Source of the DNA: Mansonella perstans
Lineage: Eukaryota; Nematoda; Chromadorea; Rhabditida; Onchocercidae
NCBI GenBank assembly: GCA_037074765.1
Contig: JBAMDO010000069.1
Span: 209,501-273,500, forward strand
Length of the DNA: 64,000 bases
Direction of reading: 5' to 3'
Both the position numbers and the translations under genes were made by a program. The first letter of the stretch is position 1. Each line of letters starts with the position of its first letter. Below, in pieces: positions 13,063 through 33,500 of this stretch. The notes beneath the pieces were generated by a model. The model was not told the origin of the DNA and ran no database searches. It saw only the letters and a list, made by a program, of their open reading frames with translations.

Positions 13063-14021
13063 AATGGTAATGCAATCATTCAGCGAGTGCACGTCTTTTT
13101 TCAATGTACATCTGTACCTATGCATATCTGTTTGTTTATTTTTGTGGATGCCTGCATAGGTATATCAAAGGTTGACAGCCGTTAATTAAAATTAGGACTG
13201 AAAGGGCACTACCCATTGTTCCTCATACAAGCATGCTACAAAAGCAACGGCATGTTATCACTCTGACCGTAGGACGATTCAAAAAAGGTCATTGTCATAG
13301 TTGGATGGCAGAATGAAGTTCTTTCCGTGTACACTTGCACGTACGTCTTTAGTGAGTTCAGAATGTATACGTATCGAATGCGTGTTACTGCGTGTGCTGC
13401 ACTGGTCATAAAATTTGTAAAACACAGAAAAAACGTCTAAAATCATCGGTATCATTTTTGTATAACGGATTCATCTAAATATACACTACCTAAGCATTCA
13501 CCCACACATTTATGTCCGCCCACCACATTCCAAATGCACGTACACACATACGTACACTTACTTCTCGGGTAAGTGGAAAGGAAAATGGGTGGCATATAGA
13601 AGAAGAAACTTTGGGAGAGGCATGGAATAAGACTAAGGAAAGAGCAATGATGTGGTGATAGGAAGGCAGACAAGGAGAGTATTCCATAATAAACCAATCA
13701 AAGAACAGGCTCCGCCTTAAGAGTAAAGGCGGACGATAAGAGGTTATGAGATGAGAGTACAGATTGAGAAACAGAGAGAAACAGACATTTAAAGAGTGAC
13801 ATACACAAGGACACAAATATGAACAGGAAGGAACAGACATAGTAACATAAAAACTTGACGACAGATGGCCTGCTGTTGCTGCCGTTGTGGCGGTTACTGA
13901 TTGATATTACGGTGGCGTGGCGGTGGTGCTGTGACTGGCTGGAAGAGAAGTGATCTGTTCTGCTGGTTGTTTTGACCTACGGACTATTTACTCGTTACTG
14001 TACTGCTATTACTGTGATACT

Positions 14022-21550
<7,529 letters not shown>

Positions 21551-24500
21551 CATGACTTATGCTCCATATCTGTTTGCTGGATGATGCCATCCCAAGTAGT
21601 CCTTTTTTTAAGAGAAGAGAAAATTTTAGACAACGCTATTCTTCTCGTTTGATATAAACTTAGAGACTCACATTACAGTAAGCAAGGTAAAATAAAACGT
21701 AGAGAATGAATCATTCATTCAGATGTTGACGACTGACCCACTTACGATGTAACAGTATGTAGATCAAACTAACAGTTATACATATCATTTTATGCTTACT
21801 CTTATTCAGCACAATGTATGTCATGTTATCAACTGTTCACTGTTTCTTGCCATTCATAACAGTATTCATGCATTGATATCACATAGGATGAATCATTTGA
21901 AAGTAATTCCTCAATTCTCGGGTAAATGGAATATTTCCCTGAGATGGAAGATTTCTATGGGTCACTTCTTCGGTAATTTATTCTTAAAACGAATCAGCAA
22001 TTATTTTAGGATTTTATATGAAGACTATACAAAGAGTGAAATGATATAAAGAGGTATCGGAAGAAGGAAATAAGCAGCAGAGCACCTTTCAATCACGATC
22101 ATTTTTAACTTGTCATTTGGTCGGAATTCATCTTCCAGTAATATTTAAATTTAACATATTTCCGGATCAGGACTGCTATCCATCCCTAACAATCTTGAGT
22201 AGTCCACCGTAGTTCAATCAATTATGAATTCATATTATACACGCCACATAAAATCACACGAAACTACAAGCTATCTTTTTGTACAAGAACGTGAAAGTGA
22301 TATTGCTAATTACTGACAAATGCATCCATACCTCCCTTTCCTCGTTGAGTAAATAAATGATTGATTATTGATTCTTATAACTAATTATTATGTGATTTGT
22401 ACCTGTCGTTATTTGTCCAATAATGAAAATATTAAATGTAACTGCGCATATTAGATCAGATCAGATTAGGCAGTTAGGCGAAGATAATATTTGTTGGCTG
22501 ATGAACAAGCAAATTTTAAATGAGAGTATGCTGGAAAATGTCATCTGATACCTATGAATGGTAACAGAGTTTGAGAATGATAATGGGTATTAACCAAGTA
22601 ATAAGTCTGTTATGAATTAATTAACAGCGAAGATTAATTACTGGTAGTGCTTCCGATGGTAAACGACAATTTTGGAAGTGGAAAAGTACTCTTAATAGGA
22701 TTTCGTTAAAGATGAGGATTTGACATTCAAATTGCTGCTTTTCATGATTACAGTGATAAAAGGAGGTGCTTAGTTGGGAATGAATGCCTACAAACTTAAT
22801 TATAGAATTAGATGGCTGATGGTGGCTTGAGTCGTCTCGGCTCAGCTCACCGCACATTTGGAGGACCCACTAATGAAATAGTTTCGACCGGGCAGATATC
22901 ACTCATGTCCAGTCATGGGGCCAGCAATTCGTGTTTTTCACACTAATCAATATCGAAATTAATCGCTCTATTCGATTGCAGATGTTAAGATTGGGTTCTG
23001 AAATTACTACAGCTGCACAAATTACAATTTGAAACGCTAAAATTGAGTTCCCGCTATTTTCTTCTAATATTCTAAATCACTGATGATCCAATTTCGAAGC
23101 ATGATACGGCGATAAATTTATTAAATTAGTATTAGATCATGCGTACTACCATTAAATTCAAAATTCATGCCAAGATTATTCAACCAGTTCAAGAAGATGT
23201 TGACATTCAATCAGACAATGCATACACAACAGCGTTTATGTCATCGATCATTCATTCATTTTGAGCCATAATGATCAACATTTAAGGAAAGTTGCTTTAT
23301 TGATCAAATTTAATATTCAATGCAGTCATCCCTTCTAGATTAGTGTAATCACAAAAAGAAAAACTCAAGTCTTATCCTTTATGGCACTTTCGACAATTAA
23401 TTACTAATTATGCGTTAATTACTAAGGAAATAAGATGGAAATTGTTGCATCTTCACCTTTACACCTTTATGCGAAAAATTTTTTCGAGAGAAAAATAACA
23501 AGCAGAAGTACCTTATCATCACGATTACGTGGTAATATGACTGTTTATCAGAAACGCTTATTAAACTTATTAAACACTAATGATTCGCGCAGGCTTTCAT
23601 TTCATTGTGGCGAACTCTACTATACCACGTTCAACAAATTTCAACACTTTTTCTACGCTTATATCTGAGACGAAGACTTAAAGTATCGGAACCAATATTT
23701 TAACAGTCTATTAAGTTATATCAGCCAGAATCATTAGTTTTTTCAGTTACGTAGGTACTCACAGCAACATGTTTTCTATTTGTTATTGTGTGGGTTCCTA
23801 GAACAATTACTGTTGCCGACGAATACTGCCTTATGAAATGCGAATCTTTTATTGCTTTCCGAACTATTGTTCAATCATTTTCTGGTTTTTCTGGTATCTT
23901 TCTTAAAGTTGGTTAAAAGATGAAGAAGGAGAGTGCTCATTTATCGTTCCATTTGCTATATTTACTCTAAGTTTATTGCTTGAAGTGGTGGGGTAAGCAT
24001 TAGCTTTGCTAGACCCAACTTAACCATCATTGCAGTAGTAGACTAGTTATCTCTTCAATACAATTATGAAAAGTCGATTTCCTTTCCTGTCAGCCGTTTT
24101 AAAAAAGCTTGAAATCATCAGGAAAGAAAGATTGTGATAGAGATAAATTGCATTTCAGGACAAAGAGTTTCCTAAGCTCGTTATTTACACTCTAAATATA
24201 TAAACTGTTTTGCTTCCCAGTAGCCTATTTAAAAAAGAGGGACTTGTTCTCCTACTGCAGAGATGTTTGCTTAATTGGACACCTGGCTCTGAAAGACCCT
24301 CTGAAGGTATCGGTCTATTGCTAACGGGATGAAACTCAAATTGGGAGTCATTTTTGCTTATCCGGTTTTAGCAAGTGATGATGTTTCGGCGACTTTATTT
24401 TTTCACGAGAGTTTCAGGCTTTTTTTATTAGATTCGTTTCATCTTGTTTCGCTTCCGCAACAATTCGCAATTATCCTAATTGCCTTGTAACTCAGCTCGT

Positions 24501-26010
24501 ACAAATAAATGGATAGGCAGGCATTCATTAAACAATGATTGTAATGAGCAAGCAATCACTTAACCACTTAACAAGCGCTGAGAACTAGCACTCCCACGAA
24601 ACGACACCCATTGTGTCAATGACAGGTCAAAGGTCATCATTATCCTTCACCGATAAGTAGCTGTCGAAATAACGTAGAATCACAGCTTCCGGGCTTTTAT
24701 GTTATGGGAAGGGACTCAAAGATTTGCTATGTATTACTAGAAACGAGAAAATACACGTAGTGGGTCCACCCCGGAATTTGCTGGAAAAGCTTCATATTAA
24801 CAAATGCGAAACTTAAACCAATCTGCTGTTAGCATTGAGTAAGGAGATCAAGAGAAGAAAGAAGCTATTTAAATGCATATCCTAGATATTAGACAAAAAT
24901 AATTGGTCACCGTATCAGTTGGTCTTTGCCATCTTTCTAATCAGTATGAACTATAGATTTATTGAGTAAGACTATATCAGATTTTAAAGCTCTTTTTTTA
25001 AATCATTATAAACCAATTATCACTAAAAGTTTATACCTAGTGGTAATAATACTATCGAAGAAATTAGCATCAGGTTGGTCGTATTTTAAAACAGATTCGG
25101 ACCACCGTTTTCCAACACCACAGTTTGCAATATTCACCAAACTCTGTAAGTTTTTGAAATACAAAAGTAGGTAGTCTATTTTATTATTCTAGAACAAACG
25201 CTTAATTATAGATTAAGTGTAATAGTAATAAAAGAGTGTCTTCCTTGTCTGCTATTATGCATGATATTATGTATGGACCTATTAAAAATTTTGTTGTGGT
25301 CGAATCTCATCGAAATACAGTCAAACTTTGAGCTCGATCTATATTTTAAGAGAAATTCAGAAAGTTTTCGTGCTCATCGACTTTAATGCTCAATAATTAA
25401 ATTATTTGGTTAAATTTTTAATGCAAATTATCCAAAATTAAAGTTTACCAAGCACTTATAGCTAAGTCACTTAGATCTTTCTGCCTGTATATTTATCTGA
25501 TCATGCAAAAAATGAATAATTATTTAAAAAAAAAACTCTAGTTCCATTTTGCTGTTGAGGTACTTAGTGGTCGGTGAACTTTTCCATCCTGTGTCTTCTA
25601 CTGATGACAGGTGAGATTGGTTGTTTCAAGTGTGGCTACCGAGATGAAAGTGCGAGTGAAAGGATGAAAAAATGAGGTGGACGTGAGCGGGAAGTTAATT
25701 ATGTTGTATAGCCGAGGAAAGTTTACCCAGAAAAAACAGTCCGATCGTTGAGAAAAAATGAAATAACTTTGTTCAATTTCAAAACTTTCTTGACCTTCAA
25801 TTTTTTCGAGTTTTTTTCCTGATCCAAATTTACTTCTCATGAAATGATGAGATTTTTCGCTACAATTCTCCATTATTTGTTGAAAATTAAATTTGGAAAT
25901 CAAGTGGAGTTTGAGTTGATTCAAAATTCGATTTGAATTGCATGATTTTGAAATTCACTCCTCTTCTGTGCTTTCAAATGTTGAAAATTCAATGCATTTT
26001 TATTCGGGAA
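21551..26010. other. Intergenic stretch between SIX gene and presenilin
   Basis: About 4.5 kb with the 3' UTR of the homeobox gene at its start and the promoter of the presenilin at its end. Open frames are at most about 110 codons, have compositions expected of AT-rich DNA and match nothing I know. I see no repeat array, RNA gene or transposon here. Confidence 0.6.
21691..21696 (+). terminator. Possible poly(A) signal of the SIX gene
   Basis: AATAAA lies 141 bases after the stop codon of the homeobox gene. It is the first canonical hexamer after the stop that I noted. In DNA this AT-rich such hexamers are common by chance. Confidence 0.45.
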
Positions 26011-29000
26011 ATGTTTCAAGTATACGAAGTATGCGCTATGTTACAAACAACAATAAATGATTTGTCCAGAGATGAGGAAGAAATGTGGGCAGCCATGGAA
26101 CACTGGACAAAACAACTCAAACAGGTCCATTTCATTAAATATCTTTACAATAAATCAAGTAAGTGCGGTAATTTTTTTAATAAATTCCATGCGCTGAGTA
26201 TAATTACAATATTTCCTTTACTTTCATTCTTTTCTTCGAATCCATATTGGAGAAACAAATTGATTAAATTAAAACTGATTACTTGAAAATCTGTTTGAAC
26301 TGTGACCCGTGCAGCATTTTTATGCTCTATGTATGCAGGGCGCAGAATAATATTGTTTCTGACAGCCTATAATCCTTCTGTTACTCCGAAAAAAACTAAT
26401 TATTATTAATTTTAAAGTTGAATTAAATAAATCGAACCGGAACATTGTGCTGGAAATAACTTTTCAAAAAACTTTTTTATGGGTTACCAATCTGAAAGAC
26501 ACTAAAAATTACTACTACTAAAATATTCAATTTGTTGAAATATGAACTATTTCTAATTATTACCTGTGAATTGAAAATTTGCTTCGAATTTTATTCGAAA
26601 ATTATTTCTACGGAAACAGTGGAGAAAAAAAACATCGATTGAGTAAACGGTTGTTTGAAATAAACAGAAATTAGGATGAACGACGATTGAAAATGTTTGA
26701 AGAAATTTGGAAAGTCTTCTGGAGAGCGAGAGAAAAAGTAAAAAGGTGTATTTTCAGGTTAAAAATTTACTGATCCCTGTTACCCTCAACATACTGTTGA
26801 CTCAAACCATTTGGATTGGTGTATATCATACAAAAACAGATTCGAATTCCGTTTTCTACTATATGCTCGATCCGGAACATAACCATACAACCGGGAATGA
26901 AGTCATCGATGGGATGGTTAGAGCTTCAAATACCTGCAATTAGTCGAAATATTGAACTCAATAGCAACAGAATTTTATTGGTGCATTTAACTTCTCATCT
27001 CCATTACCTTCTGCAACGTTTCCAGCTCTTGCAAAAACATTAGGTCGTGGATGGATAATGACTATTTATTACTGTAATCGTATTAAGTAACACGGATCGG
27101 TTTGTTATCCTAAAATGCGGTGGATAATTATGACTGAAAGGAGAGAAAAGACTGCTATCAGTTAATAATTGCCCAACACTTGTCGAAAACATTTTGTAGG
27201 AAGCAAATGATTAAACAAATGATTTACTGCTGAACAATTGCAAAGATTACTGTGAATCTTCGATCACTTTGTCAGTATCTTTTCTGGTACCGTCCTTTAA
27301 ATTACGCAAAAGTAATTCTGGAAACCTAACGCCTAAAAAATCATGTGTTTTCATTTCTGCTTTATAGTAGCTCCACGAATGACGAATGATGCATTTCGAT
27401 TGCATTCTTTAGTGTATCTTCGTCTCGTAGCATAAAACTTGCAATTAACTGTTAGAGCGATTTTCGACTGTGAAATAGATTTAAGAAGTTGAAATGAAAT
27501 TACACAGGTGAACGGAATCGGATGTGTATTGATGCTCGCTATAATAAGTTTTGCGCTGCTTGCTATGGCATTGTATGACTACAAGTGCTTGGTTCAAATG
27601 TGGCTATATATGTCCTGTGTACTCATTATCTTCGGGGTCTTCGCTTCATTTGTGGTGTATGCTTTCAATTCGCTTTCTTTAATAGCCTTGGAAACTAAGG
27701 ATGGATCGAAACAGCACTCCTCTCTAATTCAATTTCAAACAATTGAAGTTGCTCAGAAACATGCATAGAATCTTCGGCAAATCCTGAAAGAAACTTTTAA
27801 AATTAAGTAATCCTGATAAAGAAAAACAGAAATGTTAAAAATCATATAGCAAGGCATTCATAATTTATGAATCTTCTTGAAATTTGTTAGAAAAAACATC
27901 ACTGACTGATAAAGTTTTAAAAAAAGCAGTTTGGTGTGATCCGAAAGCTGAACTAAAAGCAAGCAAGTAATCAGCCAGTAAAAATTATCCAATTGAAGAT
28001 GATCCTAAATTGCAGCAATTTAAAATTAGGTAATATATTCGAAGTAAAAATCAATATTTGCTTAAGAACGAATGTATGCGACATGTTATGAAGAGCACAT
28101 TTATGCGATGACAAACTGAAAACAATTAATTACCACCATGAGTGCTATTTATTATTGTCTTTAGAATTGCATCATAAAATATTTTCTTTAAAAAATAATC
28201 TTAAATTGTATTACTCATAGAGAAAGCAAAAGTATGGTTTGGAAGTTAATGAGGTTATTGATAAATTTCAAATGACAGATCAGTACAGATATATTATCAG
28301 CTAGATGGCTTCTGAAGACAGATGAAGCAAAACACGCTAATACAAGGTTATTTCAGAGACGTATTCAAAGCATTTGGCTTCCAAAGTGCTCCTCTTATTC
28401 CCACAACACTCATTGTTATTATTTATGGTACAGTTGGTGTTCTTGTTTTCTTCACCAAAAAAACCCCTCTTTATATGCATCAATTTTACGTCATTTGCAA
28501 CTGTTCATTGGTTTCCATATATTACCTTCGAATGTTTCCTACACACACCGCATGGTTTGTGTTGGTATGCATCATTGTTTGGGGTAAGCTGATAAATTCA
28601 TTTTTCTAATTATTATTTGCTTAAATTTAAACAAACGTCCTGTGTGAAATTTACTGATATCAAAATGATATATATTAGAATTTTAAATCCTGCAGAATCG
28701 CCATGAAATCATTACAATCTTGAAATTACGCACCATCTTCTTATTTGATCCTGTGTGTTTTCGACCAAAAATGTTTTGAGAAAATTGATTTAACAAAGAA
28801 AAAAGGCAAATTGCATCATTTAGAAAGGATGAAACATTCTATCAGATGCAAACTTTCATTTGTTACATAAAGAACTGAGTAATTCCTGCTTGCTGAGAAA
28901 GCATTTTAGATGCATTCGCGGTGCTCGCACCGGTTGGTCCATTACGACGTATCAATGAAAAAGCTCACGAATACAGCGACCAAGTAAGCCATAATTATTC

Positions 29001-30556
29001 GGCTAAATAAGAAGAAACTTATTTGTAAAGCAACATTCAACAGGAATGTGCGACGAACAGCTCATTCTTTACAGGTATTGCGATTTTTGATGTTCACGGT
29101 TCAGGACAAAAATGATGAGCCATATGAAGAAATCGTAAGTTGTCTTAAGTAGTCAGTTTTATTCTATGATGGTAAATCCACTCTCACTACTCAATGACTG
29201 CTGTCTGTTCTCCTAAACACTGGACCGGAACAAACATTAATTACTGGAGACTGCAATAAGACAAATTTATAATTCTTTGAACAGAAAAGAATTTTTGAAA
29301 ATCGATTTTGATAATATCTCTTCATCTTGGAATAAATTTTCAGCAATTATATTCCTGAGACAACCTTACTATAAAGCCTTTTGCATAGAGATTTATAAAA
29401 TAATAGACCATATCTAAAAATTGCTTATCAGACTTGAAAAAAGAAAGAAGAAACTTTTCAATGCTAGTCATTTAGGCGGTAAACAAATGTGTCGTCCAGC
29501 CGAAAAATCAAAAAACGATTGAAAGCTATGAAAAAAATTTTACAACACATTTCAATTTGGTATTTTTCATCTTTTAACAGTTAAAAATATCAAGTCTTTC
29601 AGAGAATTGTGTACATTGTCCTAGAAATCTCGATTCTAAATGATTTCACGTGAACGATGCATAAATTATAGGAATCAGATGGCAAACATATTCGACAGCG
29701 TAAGACGCCAAGTAAAAGTAATGACGTACAACCTGATACAATGAGCAAAATGTGCGCAAAATTTACATTAATCGGCAAACAAAAGAGAAATGAAAGGAAA
29801 TTCACAGTTTATGATGCTTTGAATGATGGTTGTAAGGATTAATCAAATTTTAACAAAATTATTAAATTAATAAAATTTTTCGTCTTTTATTACAAAGTAT
29901 ATCAATGTAATGAAATAAATTGAAAATCTTATTTTGATCACAAATCCTTCTAACATTACTCCATTCCTTTTGCCAACATTGATGCGATCAGCACTTTTAC
30001 TATAAGTATGTGCTAATAGCTCAAAAAATAATCTCTCTTCTGCTAATAAATAATTAGCTCCATATTTTTTTCAGCTTATCACAAAACATCAGTTAATTCA
30101 AATTATAAAATAATTATTTTCTTTGGAAACAGGCATAAAATAACACCATTTTATTGATCTGTAAACCCATTAACCTAATTGATCAATTAACAGTTAATAG
30201 GATTATTTCCCTCACGATTTACTATGCTAGATAACTCATTGGATTGGTGATTCATTAAAATTATTTTAAATATTTCAGCATCCGTTCGCCTTGGTATGGG
30301 CGATTTTGTTTTCTACAGCTTGCTGGTAGGTAAAGCCGCTGCGACACATAGTGCTATGTGCGTTGCTGGTTCAGTGGTCGGTATATTAGTTGGACTGATA
30401 ATCACCCTGACGATACTGTCCAACGACGACGAAACCACTCCGGCATTGCCGGTTTCAATTACCATTGCTTTATTGCTACATTTTGGAATTTACTTATTCG
30501 TCGAACCGTTCTATAATCGCATTTTGATTACCCCGGAATTATTTATTCTACTCTAA
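26011..30556 (+). CDS. hop-1: Presenilin, HOP-1 type (gamma-secretase catalytic subunit)
   Basis: Eight exons join in phase: 26011-26124, 26758-26916, 27508-27656, 28357-28583, 28910-28983, 29075-29134, 29672-29828 and 30279-30556. The product has 405 residues. Presenilins are the intramembrane aspartyl proteases that cleave Notch and other type I stubs. The two catalytic aspartates are visible: Asp217 in IIVWDAFAVLAP and Asp322 in RLGMGDFVFYS. The PALP motif is at 368-371. The N-terminus is short and acidic, the first membrane segment starts near residue 40 (LLIPVTLNILL), and the hydrophilic loop before Asp322 is short (about 60 residues, exons 6-7). Tryptophan before the first aspartate and GMGD in place of GLGD are features I recall for C. 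elegans HOP-1 rather than SEL-12. The codon of Asp217 is split by the intron 28584-28909. In-frame ATGs at 25978 and 26038 are alternative starts; the first exon is the least certain part. Confidence 0.9.
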
Positions 30557-33500
30557 GATGTTCTTTTTGAAAAATTAAAAGAGTACTTTGGTTCCTGTGC
30601 TTTTATGGCGTAAAAGTAAATTCAAATTAACGCAATCATTTGTTGCTTATACTTTGTGTTTTACCTTTGTACTTGAGTTTTACTATAACTGTTAATTAAA
30701 AAAATTATTGTGCATAGCTCTATAAAGTGACTCTCTCATATTTACTTAATAAGCCTGAATTCCTATCACTGAAATTGCTATTACTTCGTTCATTGTAGAA
30801 CGTTCATTGTACAACGAAACGGTTCGTAATTGTTTTCACATTTACCTCCGTTTATTTTTATTTACTGCAGCCTAGCATGACACTCGATTCCATACATGCA
30901 AGGCTATTTCTTTCTATTCTATTTACAATAATTTCTCCTTAATGTTATCAATTAAGTTTCAGAAATCTTTAGAGGTAATAAGCGATGATGTTTTGAAATT
31001 TCAAGCTATATATTGCACTATGCTGTTGAAGTTAGCCGTTAAACAGCAGATGATATCGGCAAAATTGGCAATTGAAATTATCAGATTATCTTGTGGGATT
31101 TCTGTTGGAAGAAATCGTTTTTAATAATCGATGCATAGGTTGTTGCGTTCAAATCACATATCACACAATCATTGCAGCTTGGAAATGTTATTGCAAGTCA
31201 GTCATTTGATTACAAAGTCTTAATTCTTAAAGTTCATATTCGTTAAAATTTTTGATTCTTTAAAAGTAACTCGGCAATTGAAGTTTTTGCTAGCTATGCA
31301 AAAAGCATAATAAAAGGAGCGAACTGGAAGAGCAAATTGATAGCGTTTTCCGAAAGAAAATACAAAAATCAAAGCATAACTAATTGAAAGACAGTTTAAT
31401 GGAAATTAAACACAAGAAATCTTGTATTTAAGGATAGAATTCAGCTTAATGCTCATGCTAAAGCTTAAGATCTTAACGTTTCGGTCCATGGAAATAACAT
31501 GAAAAGTAGAAAAGAGAGCATACATAAATGAAGTGCAAACAAGTGCAAATATTATTGTTTTTGAAAAAACAATAAGTAACGCTTATAAAAATGTATGCAA
31601 TGGGCATATGCCGAAAAATCGAAATAATTTTGTACCATAAAACCATTTGGCCGTAATCCAAATATTCTTCTGTTATAAGATTATATCTGAAGGGTAATAC
31701 AGTTTATATAAAATATGACAATTTCGACTTATTTTTTATTTTTAAAATTCATCTCTTCTATAAAAATGCTAATTAATGTTCTTAAGTACAATTACTTAAG
31801 CTGATGCGAATAATTTCATTTTTATCACATGAATGGCTGAGTTAGTGTAAAAATGTTCCCTGTACATGTCAACTCATTAGTTATTGCTAATTTTTTTGGT
31901 TCTCTGATATTCATTCGTCATACTCTTCATTATCGCCTTCTTCTATAACCAGTTTTCTGGGTACTATTATTTCTATCATTCCTCTTTCTAAATATTTAAT
32001 TTTTTAGGTATTTGATTGTTCCATTAATGCTCATTGTTGTAAAATTCTCAATGATTCTTCATTGTAGAGATATTGCAAAATACTGTCAATTTATTGTAAT
32101 CTTTTCACATTTACTTCACAAATATATTGTCATTGACGTAAAAGAATCATTGATATTAGCTATGATATTAATGCTGATTCCAATCAGAATTGATTCCAAT
32201 CAATTCTAATATAATTTTTATAAGAATCATCGAACATTTAGACACAAGTATTCAAACATACATATTTAAATGTGAGCGATGGCAATATGATGGCAATATG
32301 ATGTTCTACAACTCTTTAAATGCTTCATTGTATTAACATGAGTTTGCCAAGATAATCCATTAATTATTCAAACCATTTTGGTCACTGGGATATATTGCTG
32401 ACAAAATTTCTGATAAACACTGGTAAATTTTGTTTTACTACCAGTAACAGAAGTAAAAAAAAACTTTAAATACAACATGTAGCTTGATAAGCCTCTGATT
32501 GATCAGAAATACTTTTTATTTTTAAAAGTGTATGAATCACTATAATAAGAGTGCCGATGAAAATGGATAAAATTTTAATTATTCCAAAGTATTTTTGTAA
32601 CCGAAAAATCAGTGTCTTTTTTCCTGAATGGGTAGAGCTCGTTAATAAACAGCGCCGGAAAGCTTTGTATTGTAGCTTTTCTGCTCACTATATCACTATA
32701 TTCACATCAAACGAATAGCTTACTCATTAATTATCACGCGATACATAATTTCTCACGTTTCACCACTGCAGCGAGTTTAATTGAATTGATTTATATTTAA
32801 TTGAAACGACATAAGTCTAATTTCTGTTTATGAGCTACAGTAATCAAGTCAAATCTGTTGCTTCACATTGTATCTGCCGCCATTTCATTCAAATGGTTGC
32901 TAAAAATCCCAAATGTATTCTGACAGACCTGAAAACTCGATTATTTAATCAGTTTAAAACATTGAATCGTTATCCTTCTCAATATCTCACTTTTTAGTAT
33001 ATATTAAAGTAAGTAATCAATTTTTACTGCTTTTCGCGAAACGTTAAATAAGTTGTAGCACAAAAATAATGTGAAATCATGGGTAGAAATTTTTACAAAC
33101 ACTGTTCGAACAGTTGTGACGCTTCTGAAGTGAACAGACATTGTAAAACGCTGGTTTATTCTAAATAGTTTAAGCGTTAGTGTAAAAAATTCGAATGATA
33201 ATTGGTGTCGACAAATTATATGAAATGAATTAAAATGTATTAGTACAATTTTAATTAGGCAACTGTTATTCAGTTTGTGATTGAAGGAAGCGACTCATTT
33301 TGATACTATTTTTGAGAAACTTCTCATTGCTTTCTGTTTAAAAAAACCAAATCATTTTTGACGTGACTATTTTTTGAAAACTTTGTCATTTCACTCGCTG
33401 CTATAAATCAAAAAATTTTGCATTACCAATTATTAATGCCTCATTTATTTATTGAAATAAGTTTCAAATTTTAATTTATTACCGCTTGTATATGACTATA

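Larger units (their letters stand above)
2386..14021. other. Long non-coding stretch upstream of the SIX gene
   Basis: About 11.6 kb without a gene I can support. Open frames here are short and lack recognisable domains; many are complements of simple repeats. It holds two GT microsatellites, a 21-base inverted repeat, a triplet-rich direct repeat (about 7009-7060), a 45-base direct repeat (9167-9252), a short AT run near 12286-12302 and a 19-base minisatellite. A splice-flanked open frame at 7823-7641 (minus) is mentioned under findings. The position before a developmental homeobox gene makes enhancers likely, but that is inference. Confidence 0.6.

Noticed and set aside
13452..13840. Overlapping minus-strand frames rich in Ser, Cys and Phe
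   Set aside because: Purine-rich plus strand gives T- and C-rich antisense codons without stops. No domain, no start context and no splice partners.
25598..25924. 108-codon minus-strand frame before the presenilin
   Set aside because: No domain and no splice partner. It overlaps the probable presenilin promoter.
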